Positions 7,846-17,132 are shown, counted from the stretch's first letter. The stretch: DNA of 64,000 nt from Rhizobium sp. BK376 (GCF_004341625.1 NZ_SLZG01000002.1:620001-684000); one strand, 5' to 3'. A program made the numbers and translations. Notes: generated by a model from the letters alone, not told the origin.

Positions 7846-9699
7846 ATGTTTGGCTGGTTCGAACAGCGGTTGAACCCTTTTCCGGGCGAGGAACCCGATG
7901 TTCCGCCTCGGGGTCTCTTTGCCTTCTGCTGGCACTACAGCAAGCCCGCAGCGCCCTGGCTTGCCATGATGAGCTTGCTCACCATGTCGATTGCCATCGG
8001 TGAGGTGTTTCTCTTTCAGTTCCTCGGCGAGATCGTCGACTGGCTGTCTCATGCCGATAAAGCGACGTTCCTGCAGACGCAGGGTTGGAAGCTCTTCTGG
8101 ATGGGCGCAATGGTGCTTGTCGGCCTGCCGGTCGCCTCCATCCTCGATTCGCTGATCATGCATCAGGTGCTCTTGGGTAATTATCCCATGATCGCCCGCT
8201 GGCAGATGCACCGTTTCCTGCTGCGTCACAGCATGACCTTCTTCGCCAACGAGTTCGCCGGACGCGTTGCGACCAAGGTGATGCAGACATCGCTTGCCAT
8301 TCGCGAGAGCGTGATGAAGGTGCTCGACGTCTTCGTCTACGTCGTCACCTATTTCATCTCGATGATCGTCATCGTCGCGGCTGCCGACTGGCGCCTGATG
8401 ATCCCGATCCTGTTCTGGCTCGCGATCTATGTCAGCATCGTCAGCTACTTCATTCCGAGGTTGCGGAAGATCGCGGCGATGCAGGCGGATGCACGTTCGA
8501 CCATGACCGGACGCGTCGTCGATAGCTATACCAACATCAGCACGGTTAAGCTCTTTTCCCATGCCGGCCGCGAAGAAGGCTATGCCAGGGAAGCGATGGA
8601 CGAGTTCCTGCAGACGGTCCACGGGCAGATGCGCTACGTCAGCGTTTTCCAGGCGAGCGTCTACGTCAACAACTGCGTGGCGCTCTTCGTCATCGCCAGC
8701 CTGTCCATCTGGTTCTGGATGACGGGGTCGATTTCCATTGGTGCGATTGCGATCGCCGTCGGCCTCGCGATGCGTTTCAACGGCATGTCGCAATGGATCA
8801 TGTGGGAAGTCTCGGCTTTGTTCGAGAATATCGGCACGGTCTATGACGGCATCGAGATGATGACCAAGAACCACGACATCGTCGATGCTGCCAATGCGCC
8901 GACCATGGCCACGAAGCATGGTGCGATCCGTTTCGATCACATCCGCTTCCACTACGGCAAGGCGAAGGGTGTCATCGAGGATCTGACGCTCGATATCCAT
9001 GCGGGCGAAAAAGTCGGTCTCGTCGGACGTTCGGGCGCCGGCAAGACCACGCTGATGAACCTCTTGTTGCGCTTCTACGATCTGGAGGCCGGCCGCATCA
9101 CCATCGATGGGCAGGATATCTCGAAGGTGACGCAGGAAAGCCTGCGGTCGCTGATCGGCGTCGTCACGCAGGATACCTCGTTGCTGCATCGCTCGATCCG
9201 CGACAACATCGCCTATGGCCGGCCAGACGCCACCGATGCCGAGGTGATCGAGGCGGCAAAGCGCGCCAATGCCTGGGAGTTCATCGAGGGGCTCTCGGAC
9301 ATGCAGGGCAGGGCCGGTCTCGACGCGCAGGTCGGCGAGCGCGGCGTCAAGCTTTCGGGCGGACAACGTCAGCGCATCGCGATCGCTCGCGTCTTCCTGA
9401 AGGACGCGCCGATCCTGGTGCTCGACGAGGCGACCTCGGCGCTTGATTCCGAAGTCGAAGCGGCGATCCAGGAGAACCTGTTCGCGCTGATGCAGGGCAA
9501 GACGGTCATCGCGATCGCCCACCGGCTTTCGACGCTGACCGAGATGGACCGGCTCGTCGTGCTCGACAAGGGGCGCATCATCGAGATGGGCTCGCATCAT
9601 GATCTGGTCAGCAAGGGTGGCATCTACGCCGACCTCTGGAACCGCCAGTCCGGCGGCTTCCTCGCCGATCATGAAGAGGCGGAAGCGGCGGCGGAGTAG
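7846..9699 (+). CDS. ABC exporter half-transporter, fused membrane and ATPase domains (first paralogue)
   Basis: A 617-residue type IV ABC exporter subunit of the MsbA/LmrA class. The first about 330 residues form the six-helix membrane domain with the family coupling segment (SYTNISTVKLFSHAGREE). The ATPase domain has Walker A GRSGAGKTT near residue 394, the signature LSGGQRQRIAIAR, Walker B VLDEATSALD and the switch AHRLSTL. An ATG at 7804 is in frame, but the start at 7846 (MFGWFEQRLNPFP) fits the family better. It is closely similar to the half-transporter at 10473, suggesting they form a heterodimer or recent paralogues. Substrate unknown; drugs, lipids or peptides are typical. Confidence 0.92.
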   Translation: MFGWFEQRLNPFPGEEPDVPPRGLFAFCWHYSKPAAPWLAMMSLLTMSIAIGEVFLFQFLGEIVDWLSHADKATFLQTQGWKLFWMGAMVLVGLPVASILDSLIMHQVLLGNYPMIARWQMHRFLLRHSMTFFANEFAGRVATKVMQTSLAIRESVMKVLDVFVYVVTYFISMIVIVAAADWRLMIPILFWLAIYVSIVSYFIPRLRKIAAMQADARSTMTGRVVDSYTNISTVKLFSHAGREEGYAREAMDEFLQTVHGQMRYVSVFQASVYVNNCVALFVIASLSIWFWMTGSISIGAIAIAVGLAMRFNGMSQWIMWEVSALFENIGTVYDGIEMMTKNHDIVDAANAPTMATKHGAIRFDHIRFHYGKAKGVIEDLTLDIHAGEKVGLVGRSGAGKTTLMNLLLRFYDLEAGRITIDGQDISKVTQESLRSLIGVVTQDTSLLHRSIRDNIAYGRPDATDAEVIEAAKRANAWEFIEGLSDMQGRAGLDAQVGERGVKLSGGQRQRIAIARVFLKDAPILVLDEATSALDSEVEAAIQENLFALMQGKTVIAIAHRLSTLTEMDRLVVLDKGRIIEMGSHHDLVSKGGIYADLWNRQSGGFLADHEEAEAAAE

Positions 9700-9710
9700 A
9701 CAGACGATTT

Positions 9711-9749
9711 GCTGCGATCTTAACTATTGTGAACAGTTAAGATCGCAGC
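9711..9749. promoter_or_regulatory. 39-bp palindrome upstream of parDE
   Basis: Arms GCTGCGATCTTAACT (9711-9725) and AGTTAAGATCGCAGC (9735-9749) are perfectly complementary over 15 bp around the 9-base centre ATTGTGAAC. It begins 12 bases after the exporter stop codon and ends 38 bases before the parD start. No T-run follows on the plus strand, so an operator bound by the ParD/ParDE complex is more likely than a simple terminator; it could serve both purposes. Confidence 0.65.
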
Positions 9750-9786
9750 TACGGTCGAAATCACTCTGGGTGATGGAGAGATGTTC

Positions 9787-10059
9787 ATGCCGACTGTTAC
9801 GATTTCGCTTCCAGAAAGCCTCAAGACATTCATGGAGACGCAGATTGCCAACAAGGGCTTCGGCAACGTCAGCGAATATGTCCGCAGCTTGCTGCGGGAG
9901 GCGCAGGAGAAGGAAAATGATGCGCGCCTCCAAGCTTTGCTGCTCGAAGGCCTGAGCTCCGGCAAGGGTGAAGGCGTGACCGAACAATTCTGGACTGGAC
10001 TCAAGGCGGAGGCCGCAGAGCTTCTGGCCAAGGGCAAGTCGCGGCAGAAATCTTCATGA
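9787..10059 (+). CDS. parD: Type II antitoxin, ParD family
   Basis: A 90-residue ParD-type antitoxin. The N-terminus TVTISLPESLKTFMETQI is the ribbon-helix-helix DNA-binding fold used for operator binding and autoregulation; GFGNVSEYVRSLLREAQ is the conserved second helix region. The C-terminal 45 residues are the toxin-binding, flexible part. ATG 9787 is chosen because GGAG at 9775-9778 has the right spacing to it, whereas the ATG at 9781 abuts the ribosome binding site. The stop overlaps the parE start (ATGA), the standard coupling in these modules. Confidence 0.93.
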   Translation: MPTVTISLPESLKTFMETQIANKGFGNVSEYVRSLLREAQEKENDARLQALLLEGLSSGKGEGVTEQFWTGLKAEAAELLAKGKSRQKSS

Positions 10060-10388
10060 GGCTGGTGATCCAGCCGGCTGCGCGATCGGATATCCTAAAG
10101 CAGATTGCTTACTATGCCGACCTGAGTCGCGATGATGTTGCCGAGCGGTTTCTCGCAAACACCCGACAATCATTCGAACGGATTGCGGATGCGCCCCATT
10201 CCGGTGCACCAAAACACTTTGCGGACGTAGCTCTTGATGGTCTGCGGTCACGCGCGATCATCGGCTTTGAAGCTATGCGCGTCTTTTACCTCGTCCGGGA
10301 TGACGTGATCCTTGTCCTTCGTGTGCTTCATGCAAGGCGAGATATCGAAGGCATCCTGGGAGACGATGACCCGGCCTCCGAATATTGA
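10056..10388 (+). CDS. parE: Type II toxin, ParE/RelE family
   Basis: A 110-residue ParE-type toxin: it opens with LVIQPAARSDILKQIAYYA, the typical ParE N-terminal strand and helices, and ends with VFYLVRDDVILVLRVLHARRDIEGIL, the conserved C-terminal strands with the H-x-R-R-D motif. Known ParE toxins poison DNA gyrase, while RelE relatives cut mRNA; the motif favours the ParE side. It overlaps parD by 4 bases and is bordered on both sides by ABC exporter genes. The full-length frame and intact motif suggest it is functional. Confidence 0.92.
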   Translation: MRLVIQPAARSDILKQIAYYADLSRDDVAERFLANTRQSFERIADAPHSGAPKHFADVALDGLRSRAIIGFEAMRVFYLVRDDVILVLRVLHARRDIEGILGDDDPASEY

Positions 10389-10472
10389 CGGCTTGGCGCA
10401 TGACGAAAATATAACCCGCCGTTCGCCGCAGCCTTGCTAGGCGCGGAGCGGCAATGAGCCTATATCGGCTTT

Positions 10473-12335
10473 ATGCTCGTCAAATCCCTTTTCCGATTCT
10501 TCGAGACCTGGATCGATCCTTTCCAGCACCGTGAGAACCTTCAGCCGCCGAAATCGGCGAGCGGGTTCATCTGGTTCTATGTCGGGCAGGCGAAATGGGC
10601 CTTCGCGGCGATGCTGTTGCTTGGAGGGACGTCGGCGGCGATCGAGGCGACGCTCTTCTGGTTCGTTGGCCGCCTCGTCGATATTCTCGCGACCATCAAG
10701 CCGACGGATGGCTGGAATGGGCTGATGGCGGCTCACGGCTTCGAGCTTTTCGGCATGCTCGGGCTGATCGGCCTCGTGCGCTTTGCCGTCGCCTTCCTCA
10801 TCGCCCTGATCGATCAGCAGGTGATCACGCCGGGCTTCTACAATCTGGCACGCTGGCAGGCCTATCTCTACGTTTCCCGCCAGTCACTTGCGTTCTTCCA
10901 GAGCGATTTTTCCGGACGCATCGTCACCAAGGTCTGGTCGGCCGGGCAGGCGGCAGGCGATCTCGTGACGTCGCTAATGGAGAGCGTCTGGTTCGTAGGG
11001 ATCTACGCGGTTACGACGATTGCGCTGGTCGGACGGCTCGACTGGTCGCTGGCGGCTGTCGTGGTCTTTTGGCTGTGCGCCTTTTCGGTGTTGGCACGCT
11101 ACTTCGTGCCGCGCATCCGCTATCACTCGCGCGAAACGGCAGAGGCCGCCTCGATGATCAATGGCCGCATGGTGGACGCCTATGCGAACATTCAGACGCT
11201 GAAGCTTTTCTCGCGTGACGAGGAAAGCGACCGCTACATGCGGCAGGGCTTCGATTTCTTCCAGGAAACGGTGCTGAGCTTCACGCGCTTCATCACTGGC
11301 GTTCGCGCATCGATGGCGCTTCTTTCCGGCCTGATGATCGTGACCATGGCTGCCATCAGCGTGCATCTCTGGCTGCACGGGATTGTCAGTTCCGGCGCCG
11401 TGGCCTTCTCGTTGGCGCTGGTTTTGCGGCTGAATTTCCTGCTCGCGCGGCTGATGACGCAATTCAACGGCATCATGCGCAATCTGGGCACGGTGCAGAA
11501 CGCGGCCGAAATGATCTCGCAGCCGCTGTCGCTGGTCGACCGGCCCAGCGCGAAAGACCTCGTCGTCAGGCAGCCCGGCATCCGCTTTGATAACGTCTCC
11601 TTTCACTACGGAAAGGGAAGCGGCGTGATCGACCGGTTCTCGCTGACCATCACTCCCGGCGAAAAGGTCGGCATTGTCGGGCGTTCGGGGGCTGGCAAAT
11701 CGACGCTTGTGAGCCTGCTGCTTCGGCTCTACGACGTCGAAGGCGGGCGCATCCTTGTCGACGGCCAGGACATTGCCGCCGTGCGCCAGGAATCCCTGCG
11801 CATGCAGATCGGCGTCGTCAGCCAGGATACGGCGCTGCTGCACCGCTCCGTTCGCGACAACATCCTTTTCGGCCGTCCTGATGCCGGCGAGGCGCGACTT
11901 GTCGAAGCCGCTCGGCGGGCCGAGGCGCTCGATTTCATCGAGCGGCTGCACGATCAACAGGGGCGGACGGGTTTCGAGGCACATGTTGGTGAACGCGGCG
12001 TGAAACTATCGGGCGGTCAGCGCCAACGGATTGCGATCGCGCGGGTCATGCTCAAGGATGCGCCGATCCTCGTTCTCGACGAGGCGACGTCGGCGCTGGA
12101 TTCCGAAGTGGAAGAAGCGATCCAGTCCAATCTGTCCGGCATGATGGAGGGCAAGACGGTGCTTGCGATCGCACACCGGCTTTCGACCATCGCCGCGCTT
12201 GATCGCCTGATCGTCGTCGACAAGGGCAAGATCATCGAGGAGGGGACCCATGCGGAATTGATCGCAAGGGGCGGCCTCTATTCCGAGCTATGGGCGCGTC
12301 AGTCCGGTGGCTTCATCGCCGTCGACGCCGTGTGA
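10473..12335 (+). CDS. ABC exporter half-transporter, fused membrane and ATPase domains (second paralogue)
   Basis: A 620-residue ABC exporter paralogous to the one at 7846: both share the start pattern F-x-x-R/W-x-NP/D-PF, a YAN/YTNI-x-T-LKLFS coupling segment and near-identical ATPase motifs. Walker A GRSGAGKST, signature LSGGQRQRIAIAR, Walker B LVLDEATSALD and AHRLSTI are intact. Both ATPase sites look canonical, so neither partner is a degenerate subunit. The parDE module separates the two genes, making a single uninterrupted operon unlikely today. It converges with the endonuclease-like gene at 12339, the two stops being only 3 bases apart. Confidence 0.92.
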   Translation: MLVKSLFRFFETWIDPFQHRENLQPPKSASGFIWFYVGQAKWAFAAMLLLGGTSAAIEATLFWFVGRLVDILATIKPTDGWNGLMAAHGFELFGMLGLIGLVRFAVAFLIALIDQQVITPGFYNLARWQAYLYVSRQSLAFFQSDFSGRIVTKVWSAGQAAGDLVTSLMESVWFVGIYAVTTIALVGRLDWSLAAVVVFWLCAFSVLARYFVPRIRYHSRETAEAASMINGRMVDAYANIQTLKLFSRDEESDRYMRQGFDFFQETVLSFTRFITGVRASMALLSGLMIVTMAAISVHLWLHGIVSSGAVAFSLALVLRLNFLLARLMTQFNGIMRNLGTVQNAAEMISQPLSLVDRPSAKDLVVRQPGIRFDNVSFHYGKGSGVIDRFSLTITPGEKVGIVGRSGAGKSTLVSLLLRLYDVEGGRILVDGQDIAAVRQESLRMQIGVVSQDTALLHRSVRDNILFGRPDAGEARLVEAARRAEALDFIERLHDQQGRTGFEAHVGERGVKLSGGQRQRIAIARVMLKDAPILVLDEATSALDSEVEEAIQSNLSGMMEGKTVLAIAHRLSTIAALDRLIVVDKGKIIEEGTHAELIARGGLYSELWARQSGGFIAVDAV

Positions 12336-12338
12336 CGC

Positions 12339-13274
12339 CTATTTGGCGATCGTGAATTCCGTCATCAGCCCGTAGTGGTTCGATCCCATCGCATCGGGGA
12401 TCTGCTTGACCGATTTCAACTGAAGTGGTGGCCTTGCAAAGACGTGGTCGATGCTGATGCCGTAGGCGCCCGCTTCAATCGGCCAGGTCGAAGGCTCCGG
12501 GAAGACATGATTCAAACCCGCGCGTGCCAGGAATTTCTGCATATCCGGAGCGATGACCGACGCATTGAAATCCCCGGCCAGGATCGTCGGGCCCTTTATC
12601 CAGTAGAGGATGTAGTAGAGCACCGTGAGTTCGTATTCGTGGAATTCGTCGAAATAGGGTTTGCTGAGATGGGCGGAGGCGAAATTGATCGGCTGCCCGT
12701 CAAAATCGATTATTGCCATAAAGAAGCGCTGCTGCCACAGGACGCTGAGGTTGCGGATCAACTGCCGCTGAAACGGGCGCGTTGAAAGCAGCAGCGAATC
12801 GCAATCCTTCGTGACGGCTCCGCATCCGATGCGATAGGGATAGGCCTGCTCGAGACGAGCCATCTGCGACAGCAACGGCTGCGCTTCAAACACTTCCACA
12901 ACGTCGGCCTTCGAGCCGATGATCAGGTCAGCGATGCGCTCGCCGTTGGCAAAATTGTCGTTGTCGATATTGAAGGAGAGCAGCCGGTAGGTCGGCGTTG
13001 CTGCTGCGGCAGGTGCTGTTGCCGAGTGTTCTTTCAACATGATCACGGAATGCACAAGCAGGGCGACTGCGACTATGCCGAGAAGGACCGCATACCAATG
13101 CCGCTTGACGGCGAAGGCAAGAAGCGCACCGACGATACACGCGAGACTGAAATGGGTCTGCAGGCTTTCGAAAAAGGCGAGCAGCCAGAGATCGCCTATA
13201 ATGTAGCGGCCGGAGAGTACGACGAGTGCAAGGGTAAGGAGGACACATAGAACGCAGTAGATCGTGTCTCTCAT
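12339..13274 (-). CDS. Membrane-anchored endonuclease/exonuclease/phosphatase family protein
   Basis: A 311-residue protein. The first 85 residues contain three hydrophobic segments (IYCVLCVLLTLALVVLSG, LACIVGALLAFAV, VLLGIVAVALLVHSVIM), placing it in the inner membrane. The remainder is an EEP-superfamily domain: LLSFNIDNDN, DVVEVFEAQP with the catalytic Glu, ILAGDFNASV and GISIDHVFARP, ending in SNHYGLMTEF. The final motif is SNH instead of the more common SDH, so the Asp that usually orients the catalytic His is Asn. Members act on nucleic acids, inositol phosphates or lipids; the substrate is not predictable. Confidence 0.85.
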   Translation of the reverse strand: MRDTIYCVLCVLLTLALVVLSGRYIIGDLWLLAFFESLQTHFSLACIVGALLAFAVKRHWYAVLLGIVAVALLVHSVIMLKEHSATAPAAAATPTYRLLSFNIDNDNFANGERIADLIIGSKADVVEVFEAQPLLSQMARLEQAYPYRIGCGAVTKDCDSLLLSTRPFQRQLIRNLSVLWQQRFFMAIIDFDGQPINFASAHLSKPYFDEFHEYELTVLYYILYWIKGPTILAGDFNASVIAPDMQKFLARAGLNHVFPEPSTWPIEAGAYGISIDHVFARPPLQLKSVKQIPDAMGSNHYGLMTEFTIAK

Positions 13275-13657
13275 GATGCCGTTCTGGACCTCGGTTGGAG
13301 AGTTGCGGTCAAGCGCGTAGCACAGCGCTCGTATTGTTGCAACGCAGCAAGAATTTCAGGGTTTATTTCGCTTTGCGGCGAGAATTCTTCTTGGGTGAAT
13401 CATGCACCATTTCATGCGGTTAGGGCGACTTAACCGATGAAGCTGAAACTAAGCTGAGCTGTGACGGCCCGATGGGAGGCTTTTCCCGCGACATTGTGCC
13501 CCCACTGCTTGCCAAGACTGGACATAGTTTGCGATCAAGCTTAGAACGCGGCGGGATACGGAGGAATCTATGGCGGAATTATGTCGTAACGATTCGCCGT
13601 TAGAGGGGGTGCTGCGGTCTTTTGAACCGCGGCCTTTGCGGAAGAGGATGGTCCAGC
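13275..13657. other. Divergent region upstream of petABC
   Basis: About 380 bases between the endonuclease-like gene and petA. It must contain the petABC promoter; I could not place a convincing -35/-10 pair. An inverted pair GGTTA / TAACC lies near 13418-13435. The last 90 bases carry a short ORF (13570-13683) with a strong ribosome binding site that overlaps the petA start. Confidence 0.45.
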
Positions 13658-13683
13658 GTGAGCGAGCATATCACGAGCAGTGA
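13570..13683 (+). CDS. Putative 37-residue upstream ORF overlapping petA
   Basis: ATG at 13570 is preceded by GGAGGA with good spacing and opens a 37-codon frame (MAELCRNDSPLEGVLRSFEP and onward) that ends in TGA at 13681-13683, overlapping the first 26 bases of petA in a different frame. It is basic and has no domain. The combination of a near-perfect ribosome binding site and overlap with the petA start suggests a leader ORF that could couple or tune petA translation; it may also be fortuitous. Confidence 0.35.
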   Translation: MAELCRNDSPLEGVLRSFEPRPLRKRMVQRERAYHEQ

Positions 13684-14236
13684 AGCCGGAGGCGAGCCTA
13701 CTCGCCGAGATTTCCTATATTTGGCTACTGGAATGGCAGGTGCTGTCGGCGCCGTGTCGGTTGCGTGGCCCTTTATCGATCAAATGCGGCCCGATGCATC
13801 GACGCTTGCTCTTGCCTCGATCGAAGTCGACATTTCGAGCCTCGAGCCGGGCATGTCGCTGACGGCAAAATGGCGCGGCAAGCCGATTTTCATCCGCAAC
13901 CGCACGGACAAGGAAATCAACGACGCAAAGGATACGCCGATTTCGGACCTCAAGGATCCGATCGCGCGCAACGCCAACCTGCCGGCAGACGCTCAGGCGA
14001 CGGATGCTGCGCGAACGGCAGGGCAGGGCAAGGAGAACTGGATCGTAATGATCGGTTCCTGCACGCATCTGGGATGCGTTCCGCTTGGAACCTCGGGAGA
14101 ATATGGTGGGTGGTTCTGTCCCTGCCATGGTTCGGTCTATGACACCGCCGGTCGCATCCGCAAGGGTCCGGCGCCAATGAACCTCTTCATTCCGCAATAT
14201 GCATTTACATCCGACAAAGTGATCAAGATCGGTTGA
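13658..14236 (+). CDS. petA: Ubiquinol-cytochrome c reductase iron-sulfur (Rieske) subunit
   Basis: The Rieske subunit of the cytochrome bc1 complex carries electrons from ubiquinol to cytochrome c1. The 192-residue protein starts at GTG 13658 (VSEHITSS), preceded by AGAGGA; upstream TTG at 13622 is less likely. A twin-arginine-like TRRDFLYLATGMAGAVGAV gives the single membrane anchor, and the 2Fe-2S ligands are in CTHLGC and CPCHGS. It is the first gene of petABC, 15 bases before petB. Protein length and motifs are normal for the family. Confidence 0.96.
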   Translation: MSEHITSSEAGGEPTRRDFLYLATGMAGAVGAVSVAWPFIDQMRPDASTLALASIEVDISSLEPGMSLTAKWRGKPIFIRNRTDKEINDAKDTPISDLKDPIARNANLPADAQATDAARTAGQGKENWIVMIGSCTHLGCVPLGTSGEYGGWFCPCHGSVYDTAGRIRKGPAPMNLFIPQYAFTSDKVIKIG

Positions 14237-14251
14237 GGGGGATACTGAATC

Positions 14252-15526
14252 ATGAGTGGTCATTCGTCCTACGAGCCGTCCACAGGGCTCGAAAAGTGGA
14301 TTGACTCGCGGCTTCCGCTGCCGCGTATGGTCTACGACAGCTTTGTTGCCTATCCGGTTCCTCGCAACCTCAACTATGCCTATACGTTCGGCGCCATGCT
14401 GGCGGTCATGCTCGTGTTGCAGATCCTGACCGGCGTGGTTCTCGCCATGCACTACGCAGCCGACACGACCATAGCCTTCAATTCGGTTGAGCACATCATG
14501 CGCGACGTCAATCACGGTTGGCTGCTGCGCTATATGCACGCCAACGGTGCGTCGTTCTTCTTCGTTGCGGTCTATCTGCATATTGCACGCGGCCTTTACT
14601 ACGGCTCGTACAAGGCGCCGCGCGAAATCCTCTGGATCCTCGGCGTGATCATTTACCTGCTGATGATGGCCGCCGGCTTCATGGGCTACGTGCTTCCCTG
14701 GGGGCAGATGTCCTTCTGGGGCGCGACCGTCATCACCGGCTTCTTCTCCGCCTTCCCGCTGGTCGGCGAGTGGGTGCAGCAATTCCTGCTTGGCGGCTTC
14801 GCCGTCGATCAGCCGACGCTCAACCGCTTCTTCTCGCTGCACTACCTGCTGCCCTTCATGATCGCCGGCGTCGTCGTCCTGCATATCTGGGCACTGCATG
14901 TGACGGGCCAGACCAACCCGACCGGCGTCGAGATCAAGTCTAAGACCGATACGGTTCGCTTCACGCCCTATGCAACGATGAAGGATGCGCTTGGCGTTTC
15001 CATCTTCCTACTGGTCTACGCCTACTTCGTCTTCTACCTGCCGAACTATCTCGGCCATGCCGACAACTACATCCCGGCAGACCCGTTGAAGACGCCGGCG
15101 CATATCGTTCCGGAATGGTACTTCCTGCCGTTCTACGCGATGCTGCGTTCGATCACCTTCTCCATCGGACCGATCGACTCGAAGCTTGCCGGCGTTCTGA
15201 CCATGTTCGGCGCCATTGCGGTGCTGTTCTTCGTGCCCTGGCTCGATACGTCGAAGGTTCGCTCTGCCGTCTATCGTCCCTGGTACAAGCTGTTCTTCTG
15301 GCTCTTCGTCGCCAATTCCATCCTTCTCGGCTGGCTTGGCTCGCAGCCGGCTGAAGGCCTCTACGTGACGATCTCGCAGTTTTCGACGCTTTACTACTAC
15401 GTCTTCTTCCTCGTCATCATGCCGGTTCTCGGCCTTGTCGAGACACCGAGGCGCATTCCGAACTCGATTACGGAAGCGGTCCTCGAAAAGCAGAACGGCA
15501 AGGCTGCCGTTCCGGTCCAGGCTTGA
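14252..15526 (+). CDS. petB: Cytochrome b subunit of the bc1 complex
   Basis: A 424-residue polytopic protein holding two b-type hemes and both quinone sites. The N-terminal [35 protein letters not shown] with a heme-ligand His, the [19 protein letters not shown] quinol-site segment, and the [15 protein letters not shown] motif of the Qo site (PEWY) are all present. Length is that of alphaproteobacterial cytochrome b including the C-terminal third. It lies between petA and petC in one operon. Confidence 0.98.
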   Translation: MSGHSSYEPSTGLEKWIDSRLPLPRMVYDSFVAYPVPRNLNYAYTFGAMLAVMLVLQILTGVVLAMHYAADTTIAFNSVEHIMRDVNHGWLLRYMHANGASFFFVAVYLHIARGLYYGSYKAPREILWILGVIIYLLMMAAGFMGYVLPWGQMSFWGATVITGFFSAFPLVGEWVQQFLLGGFAVDQPTLNRFFSLHYLLPFMIAGVVVLHIWALHVTGQTNPTGVEIKSKTDTVRFTPYATMKDALGVSIFLLVYAYFVFYLPNYLGHADNYIPADPLKTPAHIVPEWYFLPFYAMLRSITFSIGPIDSKLAGVLTMFGAIAVLFFVPWLDTSKVRSAVYRPWYKLFFWLFVANSILLGWLGSQPAEGLYVTISQFSTLYYYVFFLVIMPVLGLVETPRRIPNSITEAVLEKQNGKAAVPVQA

Positions 15527-15549
15527 GTGACGGGAGAGGGAAGAGAACA

Positions 15550-16416
15550 ATGAAGAAGCTCGTTGCAAGCCTTCTGGCGGTCGCAATCGTGGGTGGCTTG
15601 GCCACCGCTGCGGCCGTCGCTCAGGATGCCAAGCCAAAGCCCGCCGAAGCCGCGCTGCCGACCTATCCGATCAAGGAGCCCCGGGAGCAGCATTGGACCT
15701 TTTCCGGTCCCTTCGGCTACTACGACAAGGCTCAGCTCCAGCGCGGGCTGAAGGTCTACACGGAAGTCTGTTCCGCCTGCCACTCGATGAACCTGGTCCC
15801 GTTCCGCACGCTCGCCGATCTCGGCTACAACGATGCGCAGATCAAGACCTTCGCGGCGAACTACCAGACGCAGGATGGGCCGAACCCGCAGGGCGAAATG
15901 TTCATGCGGAAGTCGCTTCCGTCGGACCATTTCCCGGCGCCTTTCGCCAATGCCGAGGCAGCCGCTGCCTCGAATAACGGCGCCGTGCCGCCGGATATGT
16001 CGCTACTCGCCAAGGCGCGCGAAGTGGAGCGCGGCTTTCCGCGTTTCGTCTTCGACATCTTCACGCAGTATCAGGAAAGCGGCCCGGACTATATTTACTC
16101 GCTGCTGACCGGCTACGAAGACGCACCGGCCGGTTTCCAAGTGCCGCCGAACGCGCATTACAATCCTTACTTCCACGCTGCCGCGGTCTTCGCCATGCCG
16201 AAACCGCTGTCGGACGGTCAGGTGACCTATGACGATGGTTCGCCGCAGACGGTCGATCAATATGCCAAGGACGTGGCGTCCTTCCTGATGTGGGCATCCG
16301 AACCGCATCTTGAGGAGCGCAAGCATACCGGCTTCATGGTCATGGTGTTCCTGCTGATCTTCACGGTTCTGATCTATCTCACCAAGCGGTCGATCTACGC
16401 CAACAAGGAACACTAA
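15550..16416 (+). CDS. petC: Cytochrome c1 subunit of the bc1 complex
   Basis: A 288-residue c1-type cytochrome exported by an N-terminal signal ([22 protein letters not shown]). The heme attachment motif CSACHS follows at about residue 76, [11 protein letters not shown] is typical of cytochrome c1, and the Met ligand region is [11 protein letters not shown]-terminal hydrophobic anchor ([19 protein letters not shown]) ties it to the membrane. The start is ATG 15550; the upstream ATG at 15523 lies inside petB's end. It closes the petABC operon and is followed by a Rho-independent terminator. Confidence 0.97.
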   Translation: MKKLVASLLAVAIVGGLATAAAVAQDAKPKPAEAALPTYPIKEPREQHWTFSGPFGYYDKAQLQRGLKVYTEVCSACHSMNLVPFRTLADLGYNDAQIKTFAANYQTQDGPNPQGEMFMRKSLPSDHFPAPFANAEAAAASNNGAVPPDMSLLAKAREVERGFPRFVFDIFTQYQESGPDYIYSLLTGYEDAPAGFQVPPNAHYNPYFHAAAVFAMPKPLSDGQVTYDDGSPQTVDQYAKDVASFLMWASEPHLEERKHTGFMVMVFLLIFTVLIYLTKRSIYANKEH

Positions 16417-16437
16417 GTATCCTTCTGTGCTCCATGC

Positions 16438-16466
16438 AAAAGGCGACCCGGGTGGTCGCCTTTTTT
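16438..16466 (+). terminator. Rho-independent terminator of petABC
   Basis: Hairpin arms AGGCGACC (16441-16448) and GGTCGCCT (16454-16461) with a 5-base loop, extended by AAA/TTT pairing and followed by a T-run. Confidence 0.92.
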
Positions 16467-16535
16467 ATTGGTAACGGAGGCGGGCAATTGATAGTGTGCG
16501 CCGTCAATCATGCCCCTCGACTATACGGAATTTCC

Positions 16536-17078
16536 ATGGACACCATTGCCTCCGAGCTTGCCGCCAGCATCCGTTCTATCCCGGATTACCCCAAGCCCGG
16601 CATCATCTTTCGCGACATCACCACGCTGCTTGGCAACCCGCGCGCTTTCCGCCGCGCCGTCGACGAACTGGTGCAGACCTATGCCGGTACGAAAATCGAC
16701 AAGATCGCTGGCATGGAGGCGAGAGGCTTCATTCTCGGCGGAGCCGTTGCGCACCAGCTTTCCGCGGGCTTCGTGCCGATCCGCAAGAAGGGCAAGCTGC
16801 CACACGAGACCGTGCGCATCGCCTACAGCCTGGAATACGGCGTTGATGAAATGGAAATGCACCGCGATGCCGTCGCGCCCGGCGAGAAGGTGATCCTGGT
16901 CGACGATCTTATCGCAACGGGCGGCACGGCCGTCGGAGCGACAAAGCTGCTGCGCCAAATCGGTGCAGAGGTCGTTGCCGCCTGCTTCGTCATCGACCTG
17001 CCCGATCTCGGCGGCCGGGCCAAGCTCGAAGCCTTGGATGTTCCGGTGCACACGCTGGTGGAATTCTCCGGTCACTGA
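16536..17078 (+). CDS. apt: Adenine phosphoribosyltransferase
   Basis: Apt salvages adenine to AMP using PRPP. The 180-residue protein has the family order: [19 protein letters not shown] at residues 14-32, [17 protein letters not shown] in the middle, and the PRPP-binding loop [17 protein letters not shown] near residue 125. ATG 16536 ([15 protein letters not shown]) matches normal family length; the upstream ATG at 16434 would add an atypical tail that runs into the petC terminator. It lies between petABC and the convergent MaoC pair. Confidence 0.96.
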   Translation: MDTIASELAASIRSIPDYPKPGIIFRDITTLLGNPRAFRRAVDELVQTYAGTKIDKIAGMEARGFILGGAVAHQLSAGFVPIRKKGKLPHETVRIAYSLEYGVDEMEMHRDAVAPGEKVILVDDLIATGGTAVGATKLLRQIGAEVVAACFVIDLPDLGGRAKLEALDVPVHTLVEFSGH

Positions 17079-17085
17079 GCCGGCA

Positions 17086-17105
17086 GGCCGGCGTGTCGGC
17101 CGGCC
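17086..17105. terminator. Possible bidirectional terminator between apt and the MaoC pair
   Basis: GGCCGGC (17086-17092) pairs with GCCGGCC (17099-17105) around a 6-base loop between two convergent genes. There is no T-run, so the call rests on position and pairing only. Confidence 0.35.
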
Positions 17106-17132
17106 ACTATCCGCAAGATCGCTGCGGTAACC

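Noticed and set aside
7768..9672. 634-codon reverse-strand ORF over the first ABC exporter
   Set aside because: Shadow frame: composition is His/Asp/Arg-heavy and repetitive, while the plus frame has a full set of ABC exporter motifs.
10974..11984. 336-codon reverse-strand ORF over the second ABC exporter
   Set aside because: Antisense shadow of a clear exporter; same biased composition and no family motif.
13658..13700. Twin-arginine signal in petA read as proof of a secreted protein
   Set aside because: In Rieske subunits this segment is a Tat-type anchor that stays in the membrane; not a separate exported product.
13715..14899. 394-codon reverse-strand ORF over petA and petB
   Set aside because: Shadow of the bc1 genes, whose Rieske and cytochrome b motifs are unmistakable.
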